A stretch of DNA of 64,000 nucleotides, taken from assembly GCF_900188005.1 (NCBI RefSeq), contig NZ_FZNR01000030.1:35517-99516 (forward strand). The letters are read 5' to 3'. The position numbers were made by a program, and so were the translations under genes. Source of the DNA: Actinoplanes regularis (GTDB lineage Bacteria > Actinomycetota > Actinomycetes > Mycobacteriales > Micromonosporaceae). The notes below the pieces were generated by a model. It was not told the DNA's origin and did not search any database. It worked only from the letters and a program-made list of their open reading frames with translations. Positions 50,901 through 58,129 of this stretch are shown here, in pieces; the first letter of the stretch is position 1, and each line of letters opens with the position of its first letter.

Positions 50901-51473
50901 CTAGCGGCCGAGCGGGCTACCCGGGAAGGGGTACGGCGGCTGCTGCTGACCGAAGCCATACTGCTGGCCGAAGGGCTGCTGCTGACCGAAGGGCTGCTGC
51001 GGGCCGTACTGCTGGCCGACGCCCTGCTGTGCACCGTACTGCGGAGTCAGCTGCTGCTGGACAAGCTGCTGCGCGGCTTGGTGCACGAACTGCAGCAGGC
51101 CGGACTGGACGATCTGTTGGATCGCCTGCTGGGCGACCTGCTGGACCACGGGCTGCTGGGCGAGGGAGTGCACCAGAGGATGGGTGTACGCCTGATGCTG
51201 CACGAGCTGCGTCTGCTCGATCTGCTGGATGATGCCCGGCTGCTGCGTCAAGAGCTGAGCAACCTGCTGCCGGATCAGCTGCTGGGCGATGCGGTGCGCC
51301 AACTGCTGCTGCGCGACCTGGAGCATCTGCTGCTGTCCCTGTTCCGGCCCGAACCTGCCGGCGAGCCCCTGGCCGCCCTGCTGGGCACCGTATGCGGTGC
51401 CGCTGTCACCGAAGCCGGTGAACATCTGCTGGCCCACGGTCGGCATGGGCGGTGTGTACGTCATGGCTGACAT
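50901..51473 (-). CDS. Glutamine-rich protein, 190 residues
   Basis: About 57 of 190 residues are Gln. The middle (about residues 45-145) is a run of amphipathic helices built on QQ pairs (VAQQQLAHRIAQQLIRQQVAQ, then PVVQQVAQQAIQQIVQ), suggestive of coiled coils. Both ends are low-complexity Gly, Pro, Tyr and Phe rich (GQQYGPQQPFGQQQPFGQQYG), like aggregation-prone segments. It has no signal peptide or membrane helix. ATG 51473 follows AGGAGG. Function is unknown; a self-assembling structural protein is a reasonable guess. The degenerate S8 gene is the next gene downstream on the same strand. Confidence 0.75.
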   Translation of the reverse strand: MSAMTYTPPMPTVGQQMFTGFGDSGTAYGAQQGGQGLAGRFGPEQGQQQMLQVAQQQLAHRIAQQLIRQQVAQLLTQQPGIIQQIEQTQLVQHQAYTHPLVHSLAQQPVVQQVAQQAIQQIVQSGLLQFVHQAAQQLVQQQLTPQYGAQQGVGQQYGPQQPFGQQQPFGQQYGFGQQQPPYPFPGSPLGR

Positions 51474-52197
51474 GGCGCCTCCTGACGTTGGAAGAATCCG
51501 ATGGACTGATGTCCATTCCCGGCTGGACGCTACGCCCGCAGTCGATCGCAAACAAGGACTCACATTGACACATATGACTATCTTGCAATATTTCTTCAAC
51601 GGTACTCGTCAGTGATATTGACGGCGTCACCCGGCGCGGCATGATCCTCGATCTACAATGGCCTCGACCGCAATCTTCAAAGGCCATTTCTTGCTGGTCA
51701 AGCAGGCCCGCACGGGAGCAGGGGGTGAGGTTGCGATGGTCACGTCGCCGCTGTCCGTGCCGGGCAGTGCGGCTGCGGGTAAGCCTCGTACCAGCTAAGT
51801 TCGGGTTTCCGCGACGGAGCGCGGGCCGGGACACCGCCGACATCCCGGTCAGCGGGCCCGAGCAGCAGATTCGCAGCTCCGAACGCGAATCGAAATGATC
51901 CCGACCCGGCAGGCTTCGCTTAAAGAATGTCATCTTCTGGTTACGAGGACGGCAGCTTTCACTATCGGGAAAAATTTACGACGAACGTCTTGACTCGATC
52001 AGCAACGGTCGCCACGAGCCGTACGAAATGACCTTCTCTCAGGGATTCAACCTCGATTCGTCATCCATGAAGGAGTGGGGCTATCGCGTCGCCGAGGGTT
52101 GTCACTCATCACCGGTCGCCCGGTAGCGGTAGACCGGCTTGCGGGTTGGTTCTGACGGCTGGTGTGCCGGGTGGCGGTGGTTGGCCATGGTGGCGCG
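51474..52197. other. 724-bp gap upstream of the Gln-rich gene
   Basis: The region has lower GC around 51500-51640 and 51900-52050. The first part likely carries the promoter of the Gln-rich gene. A 34-codon plus-strand frame from ATG 51927 (beginning SSSGYEDGSFHYREKF) has no ribosome site. I see no recognisable gene; the mixed composition suggests patched, partly degraded DNA. Confidence 0.45.
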
Positions 52198-52520
52198 ATG
52201 CCGCGTTGGTGGAGACGTCCTTTCAGCATCGACCGAACCGAACAGGTGCTGACAGATCTGGGCGTTCGGGTCGGCAGGCAGTGGGCTGAGGAGGCCAAGC
52301 GTCGGGAGGTCATCCGCCCGGCCCCGGTGATGGTGCGTTGGTCGTCGACCGGTCGGCCGTCGGCCAGCCGACAGGTGGTGCTCGACAACGAGAGCGGGCC
52401 GGGTTGGCAAGAGATGCCGCTGCGGGGACGGTTCGATCCGATCAACGAGGAGATCGTGGCGGCGTTGCGGGGCCTACCGCATCAGCAGTTGGTGGTGCTG
52501 GGGACCTCCCTGAACGGGCG
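52198..52520 (+). pseudogene. N-terminal fragment of a NACHT-type NTPase-like protein
   Basis: The frame from ATG 52198 reads RTEQVLTDLGVRVGRQWAEEAKRR, then APVMVRWSSTGRP, and LRGRFDPINEEIVAALRGLPHQQLVVLG. This order (helical start, short strand, then L-x-G-R-F-D and L-V-V-L-G just before a P-loop) resembles the region leading to the Walker A site in actinobacterial NACHT/STAND proteins. Here the P-loop is absent: the frame runs into a fumarylacetoacetase fragment. It is an estimate by pattern, without a database match. Confidence 0.5.
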
Positions 52521-52540
52521 GGTGATCTCCCGCCCGCCGT

Positions 52541-52843
52541 TCTCGAGTATGTATTGGACGCCGGCCCAGATGCTCGCGCACATGACGGCGAACGGGGCCT
52601 CGATCCGCCCCGGCGATCTTTACGCCTCGGGCCCGGTGAGCGGGCCTGAACTGGACCAACGCGGTTCGCTGATGAGTTGAGCTGGGGCGGCCGGAACCCG
52701 ATCACCCTGCCCGGCGGCACGGTACGCGCGTCCTGGAGGACGGTGACGAGGTGTGCGTCTCGGCGACCGCGCCCGGCCCGGGTGGCACCCGGATCAGCCT
52801 GGGCGAGGTCACCGGACTCGTCCCGCCGGCGAACGACGCCTGA
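52541..52843 (+). pseudogene. C-terminal fragment of fumarylacetoacetase
   Basis: The sequence reads YWTPAQMLAHMTANGASIRPGDLYASG, then GPELDQRGSLM in the first frame, ELSWGGRNPITLPGG in a second, and LEDGDEVCVSATAPGPGGTR followed by ISLGEVTGLVPPANDA in a third. This matches the end of fumarylacetoacetase (tyrosine breakdown), interrupted by two single-base losses. The first three quarters of the gene are missing; the NACHT-like fragment is joined to it at about 52540. Confidence 0.75.
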
Positions 52844-52892
52844 TCGGGTCGGCCTCCCCGGCTTGGCGTCGTAGTCCGGGACGGCATCGGCC

Positions 52893-53804
52893 TTACCGCG
52901 GGAGTTCCGCCAGCAAGGGTGGGTCGGCTCCCCTTCTGCCGCAGGTGATCGCGGCGGTGTGGGCGGCGAACCGCAGCGTGCCGGTCAGCGCGGTCTCGTC
53001 CATGTCGGCGAGGGCGTCACGTCGGTCGGCGCCGAGCAGGTTCCTTTCGGCGCAGGCGAACAGCAGGCCCGCGGTGAAGGCGTCACCGGCGCCGACGGTG
53101 TCCGCGACCTCCACGGGTACGGCGTTCACCGTGCTGGAACGCAGGTGGGTGATGGCCCAGGCACCGGCGGCGCCGAGCGTCACCACGGCCAGCCGGATGC
53201 CGCGCTCCAGCCATCCTTCCGCGACTTGCCGATACGGCTGGTTCGGATAGAGCCAGGCGAGGTCGTCAAGGCTGATCTTGACGATGTCGCTCATGCCGAT
53301 CAGGGCTTCCACTCTTCGCCGGGCCCGCTCCGGATCGCCCATCAGTGAGGGCCGGCAGTTGGGGTCGTAGCTGATCGTCGCGGATCCGCGCGCCTCGCGC
53401 AGCAACGCCGCCACACTCTGGGCGCCCGGCGACACCACTGCGGCGGCCGATCCGGTGTGTACGCATTGGGTGCCCGGTGGCACCGTGCCGCGGAAGGACC
53501 GCCAGCGTAGGTTGAAGGTGTAGCTGGCGTGTCCGTCGGCGTTGACGTCGGTGCGTGCCACGCTGGTCGACGCGTCGTCGAGCAGGGAGTCGGCCGTGAA
53601 CCGGACCCCGCTTCCCGTCAGGTGATCCAGCAGCAGCCGGCCGTGGCTGTCCGCGCCGATCTGGGTCAACAGGGATACCGGCTGCCCGAGCCGGGCGAGT
53701 GCCGTGGCCACGTTCGCCGGGCTGCCGCCGGGGTGGGCGACCGTCCGGCCAGTCATCGGGTCCGTGATGAGGTCGACGAGGCTCTCTCCCGCGACGAGGA
53801 TCAT
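52893..53804 (-). CDS. PfkB-family sugar kinase, probably fructokinase
   Basis: A 303-residue ribokinase-fold kinase. It has the N-terminal GGSPANVATALARLG sugar-binding motif, the DPNCRPSLM strand and the C-terminal ATP site with catalytic Asp in DTVGAGDAFTAGLL. In this operon with a fructan-cleaving enzyme it most likely phosphorylates fructose. ATG 53804 overlaps the ABC ATPase stop by ATGA, and it is the last gene of the four-gene import operon. 5-Dehydro-2-deoxygluconate or ribose kinase functions cannot be excluded by sequence. Confidence 0.88.
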   Translation of the reverse strand: MILVAGESLVDLITDPMTGRTVAHPGGSPANVATALARLGQPVSLLTQIGADSHGRLLLDHLTGSGVRFTADSLLDDASTSVARTDVNADGHASYTFNLRWRSFRGTVPPGTQCVHTGSAAAVVSPGAQSVAALLREARGSATISYDPNCRPSLMGDPERARRRVEALIGMSDIVKISLDDLAWLYPNQPYRQVAEGWLERGIRLAVVTLGAAGAWAITHLRSSTVNAVPVEVADTVGAGDAFTAGLLFACAERNLLGADRRDALADMDETALTGTLRFAAHTAAITCGRRGADPPLLAELPR

Positions 53805-54604
53805 GAGTTTTCTCCGGATTCGCCGGTGATCCCGACGGCGGTCTCGGCGAGTGTGGTGGCACCGGTCATGATGGCCACGGCCTCCGACATGGTGTGCGAT
53901 CGCGGGGTGATCACTCCGGCTGCCCGGCCGAGGCGCTGGATGTGGATGCGGTCGGCGACCTCGAAGACGTGTGGCATGTTGTGGCTGATCAGCACCACCG
54001 GCAGGCCTCGGGAACGGACCTGGTCGATCATTCGGAGCACCTGTTGGGACTCGCGTACGCCGAGCGCGGCGGTCGGCTCGTCGAGCACGATCACTTTGCT
54101 GCCGAAGGCGGCGGCCCGCGCGACCGCCACGGCTTGCCGCTGCCCGCCGGAGAGGGTTTCGACCGCCTGCGACATGTTCTGCAGTGTGCCGATGCCGAGT
54201 TCGGTCAGTGCCTTTTCGGCCTCCTGCCGCATACCCTTCTTGTCGATCATCCGGAATACCGAGCCGAGCAGCCCGGGCCGGCGGCGTTCCCGGGCCAGGA
54301 ACAGGTTGCTGGCGATGTCCAGGGCGGGCGCCACGGCCAGCGTCTGGTAGACGGTTTCGATACCGACGTCGCGGGCGTCCTGCGGCCGGCGGAAGTGCAC
54401 CGGCCGGCCGTCGAGCAGTATCTCGCCGGAGTCGGGGGCGAGCGCGCCGGTGAGGCATTTGATCAGCGTCGACTTGCCGGCACCGTTGTCGCCGATGATG
54501 GCGAGCACCTCGCCTGGATAGAGGTCGATGTCCACGCCGTCCAGGCCGACCACCCGGCCGTACGTCTTGATCAGGCCACGCGCGGACAGCACCGGGGTCG
54601 TCAC
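53801..54604 (-). CDS. Sugar ABC transporter ATPase
   Basis: A 267-residue ABC ATPase with a single nucleotide-binding domain: Walker A GDNGAGKST, Q-loop VYQT, signature LSGGQRQAVAVARA, Walker B VIVLDEPTAALG and switch His in LISHNM. Ribose/xylose-type importers usually carry two fused domains of about 500 residues; single-domain forms like this are known for fructose-type FrcA importers. GTG 54604 overlaps the permease stop. It energises the permease encoded next to it. Confidence 0.93.
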   Translation of the reverse strand: MTTPVLSARGLIKTYGRVVGLDGVDIDLYPGEVLAIIGDNGAGKSTLIKCLTGALAPDSGEILLDGRPVHFRRPQDARDVGIETVYQTLAVAPALDIASNLFLARERRRPGLLGSVFRMIDKKGMRQEAEKALTELGIGTLQNMSQAVETLSGGQRQAVAVARAAAFGSKVIVLDEPTAALGVRESQQVLRMIDQVRSRGLPVVLISHNMPHVFEVADRIHIQRLGRAAGVITPRSHTMSEAVAIMTGATTLAETAVGITGESGENS

Positions 54605-55629
54605 GACTTCACCTTCCGGATCCACTGGTCGACGGCGACGGCGAGCAGCACGAGCAGCCCGACGGCGAGCACCCGGTATTGGTCGTCGACGCCGGCGAGG
54701 GACAAGCCGCTGCGGAAGGAGCCGACGATGAGGGCGCCGAGCAGGGTTCCGACCAGGGCGCCGCGACCGCCGAAGAGGCTGGTGCCGCCGATGACCACCG
54801 CGGTGATGCTTTCCAGGTTCGCGTCGGTGATCGCGTTGGGGCTGGCGGCACCGGCCCGGCCGATCAGGATCCAGGCAGCGAGGCCGTAGACGGCGCCGGC
54901 GGTGAGGTAGACGCTCAGCAGCACCCGATCAACCCGGATGCCGGCGAGGCGGGCGGCCTCCTTGTCGTCGCCGACGGCGTACACATGCCGGCCCCAGGCG
55001 GTGTTCGCCAGGGCGTACCCGACGAGCAGGTAGAGGACGGCCACCAGCACCACCCCGACGCTGATCCGGAAATCGCCGACTGGGAAGGTCTCACCGGTCC
55101 AGTTGAGCAGGTCGGGCAGGTCCACGGCCTGCACGCTCTGTCCCTTGGTGTAGAGCAGCGCGATGGCTCCGAAGACGCTCAGCGTGCCGAGGGTGACGAT
55201 GAAGGGTGGCAGGCCGACACGGGTCACGAGGGCACCGTTGATCAGCCCGGCCAGCAGGCCGACCCCGATGCCCAGGGCGACCGCGAGGATGCCCGGCAGG
55301 CTCTGGCCTTCGGTGACCTTGGCGGCGAGCATCATCGCCAGAATGGTGACGGCGCCGACCGACAGGTCGATGCCGGCGGTGAGGATGACCAGGGTCTGCC
55401 CGACGGCGAGCGCCCCGACGACCGCGACCTGTTGCAGCACCAGCGACAGGGAGTTGGGTGAGGCGAAACGCGGGTTGACGGCGCTGAACACGACGAAGGC
55501 GAGAATCAGCACCAACAGCGGGCTGATCGACGGGTGCGCGTGCAGGTTGTGTTGGAGCCGCTCCAGCGGTCTACGCCGACGCGGCCCGAGCTGCTCGACC
55601 GTGGTGGCGGCCGTGGGGGTGGTGGTCAC
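54601..55629 (-). CDS. Sugar ABC transporter permease
   Basis: A 342-residue membrane protein of the ribose/fructose permease family (about ten hydrophobic segments). Landmarks are VGQTLVILTAGIDLSVGAVTILA, INGALVTRVGLPPFIVTLGTLS, GRHVYAVGDDKEAARLAGIRV and AVVIGGTSLFGGRGALVGTLLGALI. GTG 55629 lies two bases after the binding-protein stop. It forms the membrane channel for the substrate delivered by the lipoprotein encoded upstream. Confidence 0.93.
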   Translation of the reverse strand: MTTTPTAATTVEQLGPRRRRPLERLQHNLHAHPSISPLLVLILAFVVFSAVNPRFASPNSLSLVLQQVAVVGALAVGQTLVILTAGIDLSVGAVTILAMMLAAKVTEGQSLPGILAVALGIGVGLLAGLINGALVTRVGLPPFIVTLGTLSVFGAIALLYTKGQSVQAVDLPDLLNWTGETFPVGDFRISVGVVLVAVLYLLVGYALANTAWGRHVYAVGDDKEAARLAGIRVDRVLLSVYLTAGAVYGLAAWILIGRAGAASPNAITDANLESITAVVIGGTSLFGGRGALVGTLLGALIVGSFRSGLSLAGVDDQYRVLAVGLLVLLAVAVDQWIRKVKS

Positions 55630-55631
55630 GG

Positions 55632-56708
55632 TCAGGCCTTGCCCCAGCATTTGCTCGCGCCCTCGGCGGGGTCGATGCTGTCGACGCCGGACGCCGGCCG
55701 GTCGGTCACCAGGCTGACGCCGGTGTCGAAGAAGTCGAGGCCGCCGGTGGTCTGCGGTTTCTCTCCGCCCCGTGCGATCTTCTTGATCGCTTGAACGCCG
55801 AGCTCGGCCATCTTGACCGGGTACTGCTGGCTGGTGGCGTTGATCAGGCCGTCCTTGACCTGCTGCACACCGGCGCAGCCGCCGTCGATCGACACGACCA
55901 GTACGTCTTTGGTGCCGGCGGCCTGAATCGCCTTCCGCGCGCCTACCGCGGCCGGTTCGTTGATCGTGTAGACCACGTTGATCGCCGGGTTCTTGGCGAG
56001 GCAGCGTTCCATCGCCGTACGGCCGCCGTCCTCGGCGCCGTTGGTGGGCTCGTTGCAGACGATGCTGTAGGTGCCAGCGGCGTAGGAGCCGGTCTTCGCC
56101 TCGTCACCGTTGACCTTGGGGTCTTTGGTGTCGATGCCCATGCCTTTCAGAAAGCCCTGGTCCCGGTTGTAGTCCACCGAGACGATCTTGTCGGCGAACA
56201 GGTCGAGCAGGGCGATGCTGGCCGGCTTGCCGGCCAGTTGCTTGGCGGTCCACTGGCCGATCAGTTCGCCGGCCTTGAAGTTGTCGGTGGCGAAGGTGAT
56301 GTCGACGGTGTTCGCGGGATCGGGCGGGGTGTCCAGGGCGATGACGTAAAGGCCCGCGTCACGCGCCTTCTTGATGGCCGGGTTCACGCCCGGACCATTG
56401 GGGGTGATCAGGATTCCCTCGTCGCCGCGGGCGATCGCGTCCTCGATGGCCTGGACCTGGCCGGCCTCGTCGCCGTCCTCCTTGCCGGCGGCGACGGTGA
56501 GCTTCACGCCTTCGGCCTCGGCGGCCTTACGCGCCCCGTCTTGCATGGTCACGAAGAACGGGTTGGTGGAGTTCTTCGTGATCAGGGCGACGGCGACGTT
56601 GTCGTCACCGCCGGCGCCCTCGTCCGCGCCGCAGGCGGTACTCATCAGACAGGTGGCCGTCGCGAGGGCGAGCAGCAGGGTGCCTCGCCGTCCTCCGGGC
56701 AGGATCAT
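55632..56708 (-). CDS. Sugar-binding lipoprotein of the ABC importer (fructose type)
   Basis: A 358-residue periplasmic-binding-type lipoprotein, signal MILPGGRRGTLLLALATATC with lipobox STAC. The mature protein has the ribose-binding-like fold: VALITKNSTNPFFVTMQDGA, DGDEAGQVQAIEDAIARGDEGILI, VIALDTPPDP, VYTINEPAAVGARKAIQ and VVSIDGGCAGV. Members with the ITKNxTNPFF start are often fructose binders as I recall. ATG 56708 follows AGGAG. It is the first gene of the import operon and is divergent from the LacI-type regulator. Confidence 0.93.
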   Translation of the reverse strand: MILPGGRRGTLLLALATATCLMSTACGADEGAGGDDNVAVALITKNSTNPFFVTMQDGARKAAEAEGVKLTVAAGKEDGDEAGQVQAIEDAIARGDEGILITPNGPGVNPAIKKARDAGLYVIALDTPPDPANTVDITFATDNFKAGELIGQWTAKQLAGKPASIALLDLFADKIVSVDYNRDQGFLKGMGIDTKDPKVNGDEAKTGSYAAGTYSIVCNEPTNGAEDGGRTAMERCLAKNPAINVVYTINEPAAVGARKAIQAAGTKDVLVVSIDGGCAGVQQVKDGLINATSQQYPVKMAELGVQAIKKIARGGEKPQTTGGLDFFDTGVSLVTDRPASGVDSIDPAEGASKCWGKA

Positions 56709-56750
56709 GTGCACTCCTATGTGCTTGCCGGCGGTCCGCCGAACGGATTT

Positions 56751-56765
56751 CGACAACGATGTCAA
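56751..56765 (-). promoter_or_regulatory. Candidate LacI operator O1 over the importer promoter
   Basis: On the minus strand this reads TTGACATCGTTGTCG, a near-palindrome whose first six bases are a perfect -35 hexamer for the importer operon. It shares the pattern TTGACAnCGTnGTC with the second site 84 bp away on the other strand. Binding would block RNA polymerase directly. Confidence 0.6.
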
Positions 56766-56848
56766 CGCAGTGTTGGGTGTCGATTCGACTTCTGTCAATG
56801 GTCCTAGTTGATTGCGTCATGTAACGAAGTAGAAACGATTTAGACGTC

Positions 56849-56863
56849 TTGACAACGTGGTCA
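56849..56863 (+). promoter_or_regulatory. Candidate LacI operator O2 over the regulator-GH32 promoter
   Basis: TTGACAACGTGGTCA contains an imperfect palindrome (TGACAAC/GTGGTCA, one mismatch) and a -35 hexamer pointing toward the regulator gene; CAGGAT at 56873-56878 could be the -10. The match with O1 in sequence and in overlap with a -35 box supports a common regulator, most simply the LacI protein encoded downstream. Confidence 0.6.
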
Positions 56864-57033
56864 TCGCAGACTCAGGATGGCGGCCACGATCCGGACATTA
56901 ATTGATGAATGTCGATGAGATGGGAGGTGGGGTCGCCGGACAGCCGATACGGGTTGCCCTCCGCCGCGGCGATAGCCTTCTGCTGGCCCGGCGCCACCCC
57001 GCGGCCGGCGCCGACTGTTGCCGAGGAGAGCTT

Positions 57034-58095
57034 GTGCCGCACCATGCCGAAGAGATCGCCGCCGCGGTGACAACGCGAGCCACGCTGCGCGATGTCGCGA
57101 TGCTCGCGGGGGTAAGCCCCAAGACCGCGTCGCGCGTCGTCAACGGAGAAACCGGCGTGAGCCCCGCCAAGGTCAACGCCGTGCAGCGGGCCGTCGCTCA
57201 GCTCAATTACCGGCCCAACTTCACGGCGAGCGCCCTGCGTCGGTCGACCGGCCGGACAGCGGCGATCGGCGCGGTGCTGGAGAACGTCGCGAACCCGTTC
57301 TCCTCCGCGCTGCACCGGGCGCTGGAGGACGTTGCCCGCAGCCGTGACGTCATGATCTTCGCCGGTAGCGTCGACGAGGATCCCGCACGAGAGAAAATCC
57401 TGGTCCAGGCGTTCACCGCACGTCAGGCCGACGCGCTCGTCGTGGTGCCGGCCAGCGACAACCAGGCATATCTCGCCCACGAGATCACCGCCGGCACGCC
57501 GGTGATCTTCGTGGACCGGCCCCCCGTGGGAGTACTCGCCGACGCCGTCCTGGCCGACAATCGCGCCGGCGCCGCGGCGGCCGTGCACCACCTGGTGGCA
57601 CACGGTCATCGCGACATCGGCTACCTGGGTGACCTGTCCACCATCGCCACGGCCGCGGAGCGTCTTCAGGGCTACAAGGAGGCGCTCAGCGACCACGGCA
57701 TCCGCCCGCAACCCGACCACATCGTCCACGACCTGCACACCGAGGACGCCGCCCGAGCGGCGGCACTGCGCCTGACCACCGGTCGCAGACCGCCGACGGC
57801 CTACTTCACCGCACAGAACCTGGTGACCATCGGCGCTATTCGAGCATTACGCGAACTCCACCAGCACGAACAGATCGCGCTCGTCGGATTCGACGACTTC
57901 CCCCTCGCCGACCTCCTGCAACCCGCCGTCACGGTGGTGGCCCAGGACCCATTCCGGATGGGTCTGGTCGCCGCCGATTTGATCTTCCGCCGCCTCGATG
58001 GACAGCGGTGGGAGCCCACCACCCATCTCGTGCCGACCCGACTGATCCCGCGCGGCTCCGGTGAGATCACCGGCCCGCACCCGAGGCAGTCATGA
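57034..58095 (+). CDS. LacI-family regulator of fructan/fructose use
   Basis: A 353-residue LacI/GalR repressor. The helix-turn-helix is TLRDVAMLAGVSPKTASRVVNGETGVSP with the hinge helix after YRPNFTASALR. The C-terminal sugar-binding domain has VENVANPFSSALHRALED-type start, ALVVVPASDN, VIFVDRPP and ALVGFDDFPLADLLQPAVT. GTG 57034 follows GAGGAG, deciding it over the open frame upstream and GTG 57067. It is divergent from the importer operon and 34 bases before the GH32 gene, so it probably represses both. Confidence 0.92.
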   Translation: MPHHAEEIAAAVTTRATLRDVAMLAGVSPKTASRVVNGETGVSPAKVNAVQRAVAQLNYRPNFTASALRRSTGRTAAIGAVLENVANPFSSALHRALEDVARSRDVMIFAGSVDEDPAREKILVQAFTARQADALVVVPASDNQAYLAHEITAGTPVIFVDRPPVGVLADAVLADNRAGAAAAVHHLVAHGHRDIGYLGDLSTIATAAERLQGYKEALSDHGIRPQPDHIVHDLHTEDAARAAALRLTTGRRPPTAYFTAQNLVTIGAIRALRELHQHEQIALVGFDDFPLADLLQPAVTVVAQDPFRMGLVAADLIFRRLDGQRWEPTTHLVPTRLIPRGSGEITGPHPRQS

Positions 58096-58129
58096 CCGCC
58101 GCCGTCCGTCTACCCGCGAAGGGTGACCT

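Noticed and set aside
51927..52031. 34-codon ORF in the gap upstream of the Gln-rich gene
   Set aside because: No ribosome site, no similarity and no operon context.
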